Positions 35,062 through 44,297 of a DNA stretch of 64,000 nt are shown here, piece by piece (the stretch's first letter is position 1; each line of letters opens with the position of its first letter). The notes beneath the pieces were generated by a model. The model made no database searches and was not told the origin of the DNA. It saw nothing but the letters and a program-made list of their open reading frames with translations. Origin of the DNA: Firmicutes bacterium UBA5286 (GTDB lineage: Bacteria; Bacillota; Proteinivoracia; UBA4975); contig DHSM01000014.1 of NCBI GenBank assembly GCA_002408465.1, positions 91,920 through 155,919 of the forward strand, given 5' to 3'. Position numbers and translations under genes: made by a program.

Positions 35062-36105
35062 TTGATTAATTTCAAACAACTGGAAGTTGATGAAATGCTA
35101 CAAAGGGCAGAGGAGTATTGCCTTGTCGATGTGCGGACAGAAGCCGAGTTTAGCGAAGGCTCCATTCCCGGCAGCATCAATCTTCCACTTTTTAACGAAG
35201 AAGAGCGGGAGAGGATTGGCATAATTTACGCCAAAAGCCATGTGGCTGCCAAATTCCTGGCTATGGACTTCGCCGGCCCCAAAATCTCTAGGTTTGTGCG
35301 CAGCATCTGCCGCCACAGCCAGGGCAAGCCCCTCTTAATCCTGTGCTGGCGGGGAGGCATGCGCAGCCACGCCACGGTGGAATTCCTCAATATGGTGGGC
35401 ATGGAGGCCGCTCAGCTCAGGGGTGGTTACCATCAGTACCGCAGGCATATATATCAGCAGCTTCAGGAGTATAAGCTTGAAAGTCAGGTAATCGTCCTCA
35501 AGGGCAGGAGCGGCACCGGCAAGACCGAAATCCTCAGGCTCCTTGCACAACAGGGATATCCTGTGCTGGACCTGGAAGGCCTGGCACGACACCGGGGTTC
35601 AAGTTTTGGCGACTGGGAGGGGGAGAAGCCTCAGTCCCAAAAAAACTTTGACTCTTACCTGCTTGAGAAATTAAAGAGTCTCCGGGATAGCCCCTACATT
35701 CTCCTGGAGGGTGAAAGCAGGCGCATCGGCAATATCTGTCTGCCGGAATTTTTATTTGCTGCTATGCAGAAGGCGTCGGTATTTGAGATTTATGGTAGTC
35801 TGCCACGGCGAACTGAGCACATCCTCAGGGATTATACCCCCGCAAGCCCCGAGGCCCGGGTCAATACCTATGTGGCTCTGTCCAGACTAATAGGCATATT
35901 GTCTGGGGGGCTGTTCGATGAGTTAAAACAGTGCCTGGATGCTGAAGACTATGCTCGCTTCGTGGAATTAATCCTTGTCAGGCATTATGACCGGCTTTAT
36001 GAACATAAGCTGCCGGGGAAGCAGGTGCTGGCGAGAGTAAACTCCGATGATATCCAAAGAGCGGCAGGCGAAATTGCCGCCTTCCTGGACACAGATAGTA
36101 GATAA
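35062..36105 (+). CDS. mnmH: tRNA 2-selenouridine synthase
   Basis: A 347-residue MnmH (SelU/YbbB). The N-terminal rhodanese domain (residues about 1-125) has the active cysteine in LLILCWRGGMRSHA. The C-terminal part has a P-loop, KGRSGTGKTEIL near residue 150. The enzyme replaces sulfur by selenium at the wobble position of certain tRNAs, via a geranylated intermediate, with selenophosphate as donor. So the organism should also have SelD; no selD is in the window. The TTG start has GAGGGG 8 bases upstream. Confidence 0.93.
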   Translation: MINFKQLEVDEMLQRAEEYCLVDVRTEAEFSEGSIPGSINLPLFNEEERERIGIIYAKSHVAAKFLAMDFAGPKISRFVRSICRHSQGKPLLILCWRGGMRSHATVEFLNMVGMEAAQLRGGYHQYRRHIYQQLQEYKLESQVIVLKGRSGTGKTEILRLLAQQGYPVLDLEGLARHRGSSFGDWEGEKPQSQKNFDSYLLEKLKSLRDSPYILLEGESRRIGNICLPEFLFAAMQKASVFEIYGSLPRRTEHILRDYTPASPEARVNTYVALSRLIGILSGGLFDELKQCLDAEDYARFVELILVRHYDRLYEHKLPGKQVLARVNSDDIQRAAGEIAAFLDTDSR

Positions 36106-36128
36106 TGCCGCTGGTCGGCATTATTTTT
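36103..36128 (+). terminator. Terminator after mnmH
   Basis: TAATGCCG and CGGCATTA pair around CTGGT and end in five T residues, overlapping the mnmH stop. It marks the left edge of the A+T-rich island. Confidence 0.88.
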
Positions 36129-36445
36129 CTTGTCTTTTTATCCAGATAGGGCCAGGTATTCTCGCTCGAATTATCTATATAAGTAGCGCAGTCTGACCCT
36201 TACTCCCAAAATCAATTTTTGATCCGAGCAAAGGGAGGGGAGATCACTGCCTTAGTGATCCGAGACAGGAAAAGTTAGAAAAAAATATTACTCTTTTCAA
36301 CCCCTAATGCAACCCCAGTGAATTTGAGTGAATTTGTCGGTATAAAGTTGTTAATAATGGCAGGAATAAGATAGTTATTAGCGAACTTATTATAAGGTTA
36401 AAAAGATGCCAGCAAACTTCATCCCTTTCTTTAGGAGGTGATTTG
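36129..36445. other. Non-coding left flank of the ABC-3C island
   Basis: No gene is seen in these 317 bases. The region is A+T-rich and has small repeats: GATCCGAG twice (36219, 36257), an inverted repeat GATCACT/AGTGATC at 36242-36260, and two tandem copies of AGTGAATTTG at 36317-36336. It should hold the promoter of the three-gene operon, but no convincing -35/-10 pair was found. Confidence 0.5.
36317..36336. repeat. Tandem 10-base repeat upstream of the ABC-3C operon
   Basis: AGTGAATTTG occurs twice in direct tandem. It lies about 110 bases before the operon start and could be an operator or a leftover of island insertion. Confidence 0.45.
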
Positions 36446-37336
36446 ATGCTTCAAAAGGCCTTTTACAATGAAAGATTTGAAAATAGATTTTACTGTGCTA
36501 AAGGAATTGAATTTCAATCTTTCTTTGAACGTTTAATGAGTTTAGCTTACAAGGAAGATTTTTTAGCTTGTCGACCATGGGGAAATAGAGGTGACAAAAA
36601 AAATGATGGATTCCTCAAGTCAAAAAGATGCCTATTTCAAGTATATGCCCCATACGAACTGAGCGAAAAAGAGGCAGTAAAGAAAATTACAGAGGATTTT
36701 GAAGGGGCAAAGATACATTGGGGACGTTATTTTTCAAAATGGGTTTTTGTGCATAATGCACCTAACGGATTACCACCGCATATCCATCAAGTGTTGCTGA
36801 ATTTCGAACAAGAAAATGAGCCAATAAAAATAACATCCTGGGGGTTGGAAGAACTACGAACTGTATTTAAAACTATAAATATTAGTGATTTACCACCTTG
36901 GCTTGGATACGCCCCAACAGAAGAAGCAAAGAATAATTTAGGGTTCAGTGACTTAAAAGCTGTGCTGGATTCTATTAAGTCTAATCCCTCTCCCCGCTTT
37001 GAACCTGTCAGAGATGTGCCAATGGGAAAACTTGAAGCTAACTCTCTCTCAGAAGACACGACTAATTTAATAAAAGCAGGGATGACTAAAACACATCTTG
37101 TTGAACAGTTTTTTAACCAATCGCATAATGCAACATACGGCGAAGGTATTTCTGCATCATTTAAATCAATATATAATGAACTAAGAACTCAATATACCCC
37201 AAATAGGATTTTCTCCAAATTGCAGTCTTGGGCAGGAGGGGATAATCTGGGGACACCAGAACATCAAATAGCGGTTTTAGCAGTGATTGCCTATTTCTTC
37301 GAGCGATGTGACATCTATGAAGAGCCGAGGGGGTAG
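36446..37336 (+). CDS. ABC-3C system effector, nuclease-like
   Basis: A 296-residue protein with two parts. Residues about 20-145 (FQSFFERLMSLAY, RPWGNRGDKKNDGF, CLFQVYAPYE) resemble restriction-endonuclease-like domains whose acidic residues precede a Q-V-Y strand; that fold is a tentative reading. Residues about 185-296 (LVEQFF, LQSWAGG, QIAVLAVIAYFFERCDIYEE) look like the C-terminal domain that couples effectors to the ABC-3C ATPase. The ATG at 36446 has AGGAGGTG. It is followed by the middle component and ATPase genes. Visibly richer in A+T than the neighbours, so likely acquired. Confidence 0.68.
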   Translation: MLQKAFYNERFENRFYCAKGIEFQSFFERLMSLAYKEDFLACRPWGNRGDKKNDGFLKSKRCLFQVYAPYELSEKEAVKKITEDFEGAKIHWGRYFSKWVFVHNAPNGLPPHIHQVLLNFEQENEPIKITSWGLEELRTVFKTINISDLPPWLGYAPTEEAKNNLGFSDLKAVLDSIKSNPSPRFEPVRDVPMGKLEANSLSEDTTNLIKAGMTKTHLVEQFFNQSHNATYGEGISASFKSIYNELRTQYTPNRIFSKLQSWAGGDNLGTPEHQIAVLAVIAYFFERCDIYEEPRG

Positions 37337-37342
37337 GGGAAT

Positions 37343-37582
37343 ATGATTCTTCCATCAAAGCATCTATCTCAGGAAAGAGCTTTACTAACAGTTGGTGCTA
37401 ATATTCTTCAGCATTTGAACGAATCAAAGACAGTCTCTGGATTGTGGGAAGATTGTCGGGGAGGGAAAACTGAAGCTAAGAAAATCATTTTAAGCTTCGA
37501 TAGCTTTATTTTAGCCCTTGATTTACTATATATTTTGGGAGCTATTGAGTTGCATGAAGGGCTTCTAGTAAGGAGGCAATGA
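37343..37582 (+). CDS. ABC-3C system middle component
   Basis: A 79-residue protein, MILPSKHLSQERALLTVG at the start and FILALDLLYILGAIELHEG near the end. It resembles the small middle-component proteins (MC6-like) of ABC-three-component systems, which bridge effector and ATPase. It lies six bases after the effector gene and overlaps the ATPase gene, so all three are co-translated. No enzymatic motif is present. Confidence 0.66.
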   Translation: MILPSKHLSQERALLTVGANILQHLNESKTVSGLWEDCRGGKTEAKKIILSFDSFILALDLLYILGAIELHEGLLVRRQ

Positions 37583-39297
37583 TGATACATCATATTTACA
37601 GTAGTCTTCCGACGTTTAAAGAACTAAAGTTTCATGAAGGACTTAATGTCCTTCTTGCGACAAAAGAAATAGATGCTAGCACAAAACAAACTCGAAATGG
37701 ATCAGGTAAATCGAGTTTTGTCGAGATTGTACACTTTCTTATGGGGGGAGATGTAGGCAAAGACTCTTTTTTGGTAACAGACTCGCTAAAAAATCAGTCT
37801 TTTTGCATGCAATTCGACCTAAATGGTATCCTAATAACTGTTGAGCGTTCTGCTATAAATAAATCTAAAATACATGTTATGAATGATCAAGAAGAAAGGT
37901 TAAGCCTTTCTAGGAATGAATGGATCCTAAATCTTGGCCGTAATATGTTTAAATTAAGTCAACAGTTGGATTTTCTCGGTCGGACTCCAACATTTCGCTC
38001 TCTATTCTCATATTTTGCCAGGAGACAGAGCAGTGGCGCGTTTTTCACTCCCGAAAAACACTCAGAAAAGCAACAAATTTATGACTATCAAATTGCCCTA
38101 ATGTATCTTTTAGGGCTGGATTGGAAAATTGCAAGTGATTGGCAAATTGTAAGGGATAAAGAAAAGACTTTGAAGGAGCTAAAGAAAGCTGCTGGATCAG
38201 GAGCATTTGGGAAGATTATTGGCAAAGTCGCTGATTTGAGAACCCAACTGGCCGTAACGGAAGATCGACTTGAAAAAATCAAGAATCAAGTTAACTCATT
38301 TCGAGTCCTCCCACAATATAAGGAGTTAGAACTAGAAGCTGACCAGATTACCGTTTTGTTGAAGCAAATTTCAAATGACAATACCATTGATGTAGCGGCC
38401 TTCAGGGATCTGGAAAAATCAATTAATATGGAATCTCCTCCTCCGCTAAATACTCTCGAGCGAATATACGCAGAAGTAGGTGTGGCGTTACCAGAAATTA
38501 CCCTAAAGCGCTACGAAGAAGTTCAGAATTTCCACAAGTCTATAATTAGGAATCGCAGACAATATCTTGAAGAAGAATTGTTAGAAATTAATCAACGCAT
38601 TGAAGCTCGTGAACTTAATCGACAAAAATTAGATCAGCGGCGAGCAGAAATAATGAATTTACTCAATAGTCATGGGGCCCTTGAACATTTCTCAATGCTA
38701 CAATCTGAGGCAACTCGGATAGAATCTCAAGTGGAAAATTTGCGACTGCGATTCGAAGCGGCAGAGCAGATGGAAAGTACTAAAAGCGAACTTGAAATAG
38801 ACAGGCACAAACTTACTTTACGTTTGCGCCGAAACTTTTCCGAACAAGATCCTTGGCTCAGAGAGGCAATTCTCGCCTTTGAAGGAACGTCAGAGAATCT
38901 ATATGAAGCGGCTGGTAGCATAAATATAGAAGAAACATCAAATGGGCCTGCTTTTGACTTTCGTATTCAAGGCTCAAGGAGCAAGGGTATTAAAAATATG
39001 CAGATTTTTTGTTTTGATATGATGATAATGAAGCTTTGTTCTGAGCGTGGGATTTCTCCAGGATTTTTAATTCATGACAGTCATCTTTTCGATGGTGTTG
39101 ATGGCCGTCAAGTTATTAGTGCTTTGAAAGTTGGGGCTAAAATGGCAGAAGAATTTAACTTCCAATACATTGTAACAATGAATGAGGACGATGCATTTAA
39201 AGAAACTATAGAGGGATTTAATCTTGAAAATTATATTCTCCCTGTTGTCTTAACTGACTCTACAGAGGATGGAGGCCTATTTGGAATTCGATTCTGA
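37582..39297 (+). CDS. ABC-3C system ATPase (DUF2326, SMC/RecN-like)
   Basis: A 571-residue ABC ATPase of the DUF2326 type. Walker A is TRNGSGKSSFVE near residue 38. A long coiled coil spans about residues 200-420 (EELLEINQRIEARELNRQK). The C-terminal ATPase half has KNMQIFCFDMMIMKLC, the Walker B-like FLIHDSHLFDGVDGRQ and a final beta region. Like RecN or Rad50 it probably senses abnormal DNA or nucleoprotein and switches on the effector; this is inferred from the family. Two ATG codons, 37579 and 37582, are possible; the second is better spaced from AGGAGG. Confidence 0.78.
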   Translation: MIHHIYSSLPTFKELKFHEGLNVLLATKEIDASTKQTRNGSGKSSFVEIVHFLMGGDVGKDSFLVTDSLKNQSFCMQFDLNGILITVERSAINKSKIHVMNDQEERLSLSRNEWILNLGRNMFKLSQQLDFLGRTPTFRSLFSYFARRQSSGAFFTPEKHSEKQQIYDYQIALMYLLGLDWKIASDWQIVRDKEKTLKELKKAAGSGAFGKIIGKVADLRTQLAVTEDRLEKIKNQVNSFRVLPQYKELELEADQITVLLKQISNDNTIDVAAFRDLEKSINMESPPPLNTLERIYAEVGVALPEITLKRYEEVQNFHKSIIRNRRQYLEEELLEINQRIEARELNRQKLDQRRAEIMNLLNSHGALEHFSMLQSEATRIESQVENLRLRFEAAEQMESTKSELEIDRHKLTLRLRRNFSEQDPWLREAILAFEGTSENLYEAAGSINIEETSNGPAFDFRIQGSRSKGIKNMQIFCFDMMIMKLCSERGISPGFLIHDSHLFDGVDGRQVISALKVGAKMAEEFNFQYIVTMNEDDAFKETIEGFNLENYILPVVLTDSTEDGGLFGIRF

Positions 39298-39398
39298 TGC
39301 TACATGCTGGCCGCTCTGAATGAGAGATTTCCTCTGTTAGGTTGATAGGCAAAAGAAAGATGTGGGATTTGAGAAACAAAGCTAGTTTGATAAGTTAA

Positions 39399-39436
39399 GG
39401 CAACTCTTCTCATTAAACGAGAGAGTTGCCTAATCA
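39399..39436 (+). terminator. Likely terminator after the ABC-3C operon
   Basis: GGCAACTCTTCTC and GAGAGAGTTGCC pair with one bulged base around ATTAAAC. An A+T-rich tract with six T residues follows ten bases later. Confidence 0.55.
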
Positions 39437-39627
39437 ATTATTTTTTAGCTTAATGACATTACCCTTTGAGGATAATAAAAGGAGCCTAGATAATTTTTGC
39501 GCGCTGCTGACAGTAACGCTATTTATTATTATAGAACACTGGCACAGAACAATGGTAAAATGATAACTGGAACGGTAGATACTGTGGGATAGTCCTAGAG
39601 CAAAAAGCATCTTTCAGAACTGACATA

Positions 39628-40109
39628 ATGTACAAAGTGCATAACCCTGCTATTCAGAGTGCTGGCTGGAATTTTATGTCCCAGGTTCGTGAAGAATCCT
39701 TGATACCCTTTGTGTTTTCCTCAAACGGGGATGGGTTCTTGTTTCAGGATCGCACCTGGCAGACCAGTAAGTTGAAATTGAACTTCTTTGCCAAGTCCTA
39801 CAGACATGTAGACAAGATTTCGGGTATGGAAAGGGCTTGCCTGTCCCCCAAAAAGGTTGTCCTTCAAGTGGATGTGCGGCAAGGAGCCGCGCAGTTATCT
39901 GCGCATCGCTGTTAACAAGACTGCTGAGGCTATTGTTTAAGGGCACGACCGTATTCTGCTGGTAATAGCTACGGAATCGGCAATACATATACAGCATTAC
40001 AGATTATCAAGCGATTGTGGAAGGCGAGAATAGAAATGGATATTGTTTCTTGCAGGCCGCAATGTTCTTGTAGATTCAGACGATGGTTAATGATGACTTC
40101 AGGCAATTT
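39628..40109 (+). pseudogene. hsdR: Decayed type I restriction subunit (hsdR) remnant
   Basis: Pieces of an HsdR restriction-helicase subunit appear in order but in different frames. First HNPAIQSAGWNFMSQVREE joined directly to IPFVFSSNGDGFLFQDRT, normally separated by over 50 residues. Then around 39891 SYLRIAVNKTAEAIV, a stop and GHDRILLV. Then NTYTALQIIKRLWKARIE in another frame (the end of a helicase motif I region), ILFLAGRNVLVDSD, and MVNDDFRQFG. At least three frame changes and internal deletions make it non-functional. No hsdM or hsdS lies nearby. Confidence 0.72.
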
Positions 40110-40111
40110 GG

Positions 40112-40273
40112 CGCTATCATCGGGATAATTTTGGTTTTAAGGTCAAGTTCGGTGTACCAATAGTTTTTTTCCCGACTAGCGATGACGAAGACAATGTTGT
40201 TATGCGCATGAAAATCGCCGCCACTGATTATGTCATCACGCTAGCACCTGGATTAGAAGGAAAGTATCATTGA
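40112..40273 (+). pseudogene. Short remnant of an unidentified coding sequence
   Basis: An uninterrupted 53-codon stretch without a start codon (RYHRDNFGFKVKFGVPIVFF, then PTSDDEDNVVMRMKIA) ends at a TGA. The composition looks protein-like, but I do not recognise the family. It follows the hsdR remnant and is probably part of the same decayed DNA. Confidence 0.35.
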
Positions 40274-40301
40274 TGCGTTGCGTGATGAGAATTTGTGGAT
40301 C

Positions 40302-40334
40302 AAAACCCTTGGAGTACTAATCTCCCGGGGTTTT
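40302..40334 (+). terminator. Hairpin before miaB
   Basis: AAAACCC-GGAG and CTCC-GGGTTTT form an interrupted 11-base stem on a 7-base loop, ending in four T residues. It isolates the island from miaB. Confidence 0.5.
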
Positions 40335-40369
40335 CGATAGTGGAAAAGGGAAAACAGGGATGATTCTCT

Positions 40370-40398
40370 TTGCTCTCTGGCAGGCTATCGGGTAAAAT
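40370..40398 (+). promoter_or_regulatory. Promoter for miaB-mutS-mutL
   Basis: TTGCTC and TAAAAT are separated by 17 bases, 31 bases before the chosen miaB start. Confidence 0.55.
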
Positions 40399-40428
40399 AT
40401 GTATAGATTTGATCGCGGAGGAATTGCA

Positions 40429-41772
40429 ATGACAGATATGAGACCTCGAAAAGCACCCAAAACATATTACATAAAGACATATGGCTGCCAGATGAATGTC
40501 AGGGACAGCGAGACCATCGCCGGCATCTTTGAGGGATTGGGGCTTTCCCCTGCCCAGGATATGACTGAGGCCGATGTCATCTTGGTCAACACCTGCACTG
40601 TCCGGGACAAGGCTGAGCAAAAGGTCTACGGCCTCCTAGGGCGGCTCCGGGAATTAAAGGAAGAAAACCCCGATCTTATCCTGGGCATTTGCGGCTGCAT
40701 GCCCCAGCAAAGAGAAGTGGCCAAGCATTTGAGATCCCGGTATCCTTATCTGGACATTATTATCGGCACCCACAATCTCAATCTGCTGACAGCATATATG
40801 CAACAGGTACTGTATGAGCGCCGGCAGGTCTTTGAAATATGGAAGGAAAGGGCCACAGAAGAACTGGCCATGCCTTCCCGCCGAGCCGGCAAATTTAAGG
40901 CCTTTGTCAATATCTCCTGGGGCTGCAATAACTTCTGTACATACTGCATCGTTCCCTATGTCCGGGGCCGGGAAAAGAGCCGGGATCCCCAGTCAATCCT
41001 GGAAGAAATCACTGGCCTGGCCAAAGAAGGTTTCGCAGAGATTACCCTGCTGGGGCAAAACGTCAACAGCTTCGGCAAAGACCTGCCGGGGAAGCCGGAT
41101 TTTGCCCGGCTGCTAAAAGAGATTAGCGCCATTCCGGGAATTGGGCGCATTCGCTTTATGACTTCTCACCCCAAAGATGTCAGTGAGCGCCTGATCGCAG
41201 CCATGGCCGCGCTGCCCAAGGTCTGCAATCACCTGCACCTGCCGTTGCAGGCCGGGAGCAATCGCATCCTCGGCCTCATGAATCGGGGATATACCCGTGA
41301 ACATTACCTGGACCTGGTAAGGAAGATTCGCTCTGCCGTGCCCGAGATTGCTTTGACTACAGATATAATTGTTGGGTTCCCCGGCGAAACTGAAGCAGAT
41401 TTTCAGGCTACCCTGGAGATTATTGAGCAGGTTCGCTTTGATTCAGCCTTTACCTTCATGTACTCCCCTCGGGCTGGAACGCCTGCGGCTTCTATGGAAA
41501 AACAGCTGGCTCAGCGGGAAATGAGGGAGAGGCTGCAGCGGCTTAATTATGTGCAAAACGCCAACAGCCTTGAGTGCAATCAGGAGCTGGTGGGAACAAC
41601 CCAGGAGATATTGGTGGATGAATGGGCGGGCAATAAAGCCAAGGGGAGGACCACTACCAATAAGCTGGTCTTCTTTGACAGCCCCCAGGATCTAACCGGG
41701 ACTTTTGTCGATGTCAAGATAACCGAGGCCAAGACCTGGAGCCTGGCAGGAGAATTGGGGGATGAAGCATGA
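40429..41772 (+). CDS. miaB: tRNA-2-methylthio-N6-dimethylallyladenosine synthase
   Basis: A 447-residue radical SAM methylthiotransferase that adds the 2-methylthio group to i6A37 of tRNA. N-terminal cluster cysteines are in KTYGCQMNVRD, NTCTVRD and GICGCMPQ. The radical SAM motif is CNNFCTYCIVPYVRGRE, and a TRAM domain ends the chain. The ATG at 40429 has GGAGG; the in-frame ATG at 40399 does not. It overlaps mutS by four bases. Its partner MiaA is 6 kb downstream. Confidence 0.95.
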   Translation: MTDMRPRKAPKTYYIKTYGCQMNVRDSETIAGIFEGLGLSPAQDMTEADVILVNTCTVRDKAEQKVYGLLGRLRELKEENPDLILGICGCMPQQREVAKHLRSRYPYLDIIIGTHNLNLLTAYMQQVLYERRQVFEIWKERATEELAMPSRRAGKFKAFVNISWGCNNFCTYCIVPYVRGREKSRDPQSILEEITGLAKEGFAEITLLGQNVNSFGKDLPGKPDFARLLKEISAIPGIGRIRFMTSHPKDVSERLIAAMAALPKVCNHLHLPLQAGSNRILGLMNRGYTREHYLDLVRKIRSAVPEIALTTDIIVGFPGETEADFQATLEIIEQVRFDSAFTFMYSPRAGTPAASMEKQLAQREMRERLQRLNYVQNANSLECNQELVGTTQEILVDEWAGNKAKGRTTTNKLVFFDSPQDLTGTFVDVKITEAKTWSLAGELGDEA

Positions 41773-44297
41773 AGCTGACGCCGATGATGCAGCAATACCG
41801 TGAAACCAAGGAGCAGTACCCCGATTGTCTGCTAATGTTTCGGGTGGGGGACTTTTTTGAGCTCTTCTTTGAGGATGCTGTCATTGCATCCCGGGAACTG
41901 AATATTGCCCTGACCAGCAGGGATAAAAAAGAGGGAGAAAAGGGAACGCCCATGGCCGGGGTGCCCCATCATGCCTTGGATGCCTATTTGGGGAAACTGG
42001 TGAAAAGCGGTTACAAAGTAGCCATCTGCGACCAAGTGGAGGATCCCCAGCTGGCCAAGGGTCTGGTGAAAAGGGAAGTGGTGCGGGTGATAACCCCCGG
42101 CACCATTATAGAGGATAACCTGCTGGAACCCACTGAGAACAACTGGCTGCTGGCTCTTGTCCAGGATGATGGCCAGTGGGGGCTGGCCTGCACGGATATT
42201 TCCACCGGCCAGTTCCAGTGTTCCCAGTTTGCAGGCAGCTCAGAACAGGTTGAGTCAATCATTGCTTCTCTCAACCCTACAGAAATCATTTCCGACCAGA
42301 AAGCTGACAGTTTGGGCTTTCAGGCTGCCACCCAGGTGGAGGGGGTGAACCCTGAGGAAATTAATAATGCAAGGGATTTGCCCAGGCAGCACTTTCTGCA
42401 CACAAACCCTTTGGCGGCAAAGGCTGTCGCCCTAATCCTCACCTACCTCAGGGACAGGCAGATGGCATCTTCAGAGCATTTAGCCGCCCTATCCTGGTAT
42501 GACCCTAGCAGCTTTATGTACCTGGATGCCACTTCCCAGCGCAACCTGGAGATACTGGCCCCCCTGGGAGGGAACAGCAGCGGCCCTTCGCTGCTCAAGG
42601 TAGTGGACAAGACTATTACCGCCATGGGTGGCCGCAAAATGAAGAATATGCTTATCTCCCCCCTGGCGGACAGAAAGGCAATTGAGCAGCGCCTGGACTC
42701 GGTCCAGTTCTTCTTTGACAATTATGTGCTGCGCAAAAAGGCCAGGGAGCTGCTCCAAGATATTTATGACCTTGAGCGAATAATGACCAAGATCAGCTAT
42801 AAGAGCGCAAATGCCAGGGATTTGCTGGCCCTCGCCCGCTCCCTGCAACTTTTGCCTTCCTTGAGTGAAATTGTCTCCGAAATGCCGGGCTTCCCTTGCC
42901 AACAGCTGGGGGACTATACTGAACTCTGCGCCCTGATTGAAAGGGCCATCCAGCCGGAACCGCCTGTCTCTGTTCGGGACGGAAATATTATCCGCCAGGG
43001 TTATTCCCGGGAGCTGGATGAAATCCGCCAGCTGGCCGTCAGCGGCAGCACCTGGTTGCGCAAATACGAAGGGAAACTAAAGGATGTAACTGGGATAAAA
43101 TCCCTCAAGATAGGCTTTAATAAAGTCTTTGGCTATTATATTGAAGTGACCCGAACTCACCTGGACCTGGCGCCGGAGTGGTTTATTCGCAAACAGACCT
43201 TGGTCAATTGTGAGCGCTTTGAAACAGAAGAGCTTAAACAATGGGAGGACAAAATCCTTTCCGCCAATGACCGCAAGCAAAGTCTTGAGTACCAATTGTT
43301 TTGTGCCCTGCGGGAGGAAATAGCCCGGTGGAGCCCCCAGATTCAGGCCACAGCCCGGACCCTGTCCGCCCTGGACTGCTGGCAGGCCTTGGCGGAAACT
43401 GCAGCAGAAAACAACTATTGCCGCCCGCTCATTGATGACAGCTCTGTGCTGGATATCCGGGAGGGCCGGCATCCTGTAGTCGAGCAATTTGGGATAATGA
43501 ATTTTGTGGCCAATGATTGCCTGCTGGACACCGCCAGCCGCCAGATCATGATCATCACCGGTCCCAATATGGCAGGCAAGTCTACATATATGAGACAGGT
43601 TGCTCTAATTGCCCTCTTGGCTCAGGCCGGCAGTTTTGTTCCTGCCAGTTACGCCCGCATCGGCGTTCTGGATGCCATCTTTACCCGCATCGGCGCGAGC
43701 GACGACCTGGCCTCGGGACGCAGCACCTTTATGGTGGAAATGGCGGAACTTGCCAGAATCCTGGCGCGAGCGACTCCCAGGAGCCTCATTCTCTTGGATG
43801 AGATTGGCAGGGGAACGGGAACGGCAGACGGTATCAGCATCGCCAGAGCCACACTGGAATACCTGCATAATAAGCCGGCTATGGCGGCCAAGACCTTGTT
43901 TGCCACTCACTATCATCAGCTGACGGGGCTTGCGGAAGAGCTCGGCAGAGTAATTAACTGTTCCATACAGGTCTCAGAAAAAGAGGGAGAAGTGACCTTC
44001 CTGCACAAAATCGTTGCCGGGGGCAGCGACAGAAGCTATGGCATCCATGTAGCCAAACTGGCGGGACTGCCTCAGGAGCTGGTGACCTGCGCCGAGAGCT
44101 ATATTAGCGAAGAGGACTGGCCTTCGCAAGCACAGATTCAAGTTGCCGCTACCCGTGAGGACAGTCAGCCGCAACTCAAGTCTGTGGTAAAAATCTTGCA
44201 GGCATTGAATCTGGATGAAATTTCTCCCCGCCAGGCCTGGACTGAGCTGGACAGGCTGAAGCGTCTGGCAGCAGAGGTGAAAATACATGAAGATTAA
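41769..44297 (+). CDS. mutS: DNA mismatch repair protein MutS
   Basis: An 842-residue mismatch sensor. The N-terminal mismatch-binding motif is VGDFFELFFEDA near residue 26 (the conserved Phe-x-Glu is present). Walker A is TGPNMAGKSTYMRQ near residue 598, Walker B LILLDEIGRGTGTADG, and FATHYHQL follows. The start overlaps the miaB stop and the end overlaps mutL, so the three are co-expressed. Confidence 0.97.
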   Translation: MKLTPMMQQYRETKEQYPDCLLMFRVGDFFELFFEDAVIASRELNIALTSRDKKEGEKGTPMAGVPHHALDAYLGKLVKSGYKVAICDQVEDPQLAKGLVKREVVRVITPGTIIEDNLLEPTENNWLLALVQDDGQWGLACTDISTGQFQCSQFAGSSEQVESIIASLNPTEIISDQKADSLGFQAATQVEGVNPEEINNARDLPRQHFLHTNPLAAKAVALILTYLRDRQMASSEHLAALSWYDPSSFMYLDATSQRNLEILAPLGGNSSGPSLLKVVDKTITAMGGRKMKNMLISPLADRKAIEQRLDSVQFFFDNYVLRKKARELLQDIYDLERIMTKISYKSANARDLLALARSLQLLPSLSEIVSEMPGFPCQQLGDYTELCALIERAIQPEPPVSVRDGNIIRQGYSRELDEIRQLAVSGSTWLRKYEGKLKDVTGIKSLKIGFNKVFGYYIEVTRTHLDLAPEWFIRKQTLVNCERFETEELKQWEDKILSANDRKQSLEYQLFCALREEIARWSPQIQATARTLSALDCWQALAETAAENNYCRPLIDDSSVLDIREGRHPVVEQFGIMNFVANDCLLDTASRQIMIITGPNMAGKSTYMRQVALIALLAQAGSFVPASYARIGVLDAIFTRIGASDDLASGRSTFMVEMAELARILARATPRSLILLDEIGRGTGTADGISIARATLEYLHNKPAMAAKTLFATHYHQLTGLAEELGRVINCSIQVSEKEGEVTFLHKIVAGGSDRSYGIHVAKLAGLPQELVTCAESYISEEDWPSQAQIQVAATREDSQPQLKSVVKILQALNLDEISPRQAWTELDRLKRLAAEVKIHED

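Noticed and set aside
39674..39997. A 107-codon - strand frame across the hsdR remnant
   Set aside because: It has no ribosome site, no recognisable family, and is the shadow of the + strand hsdR fragments.
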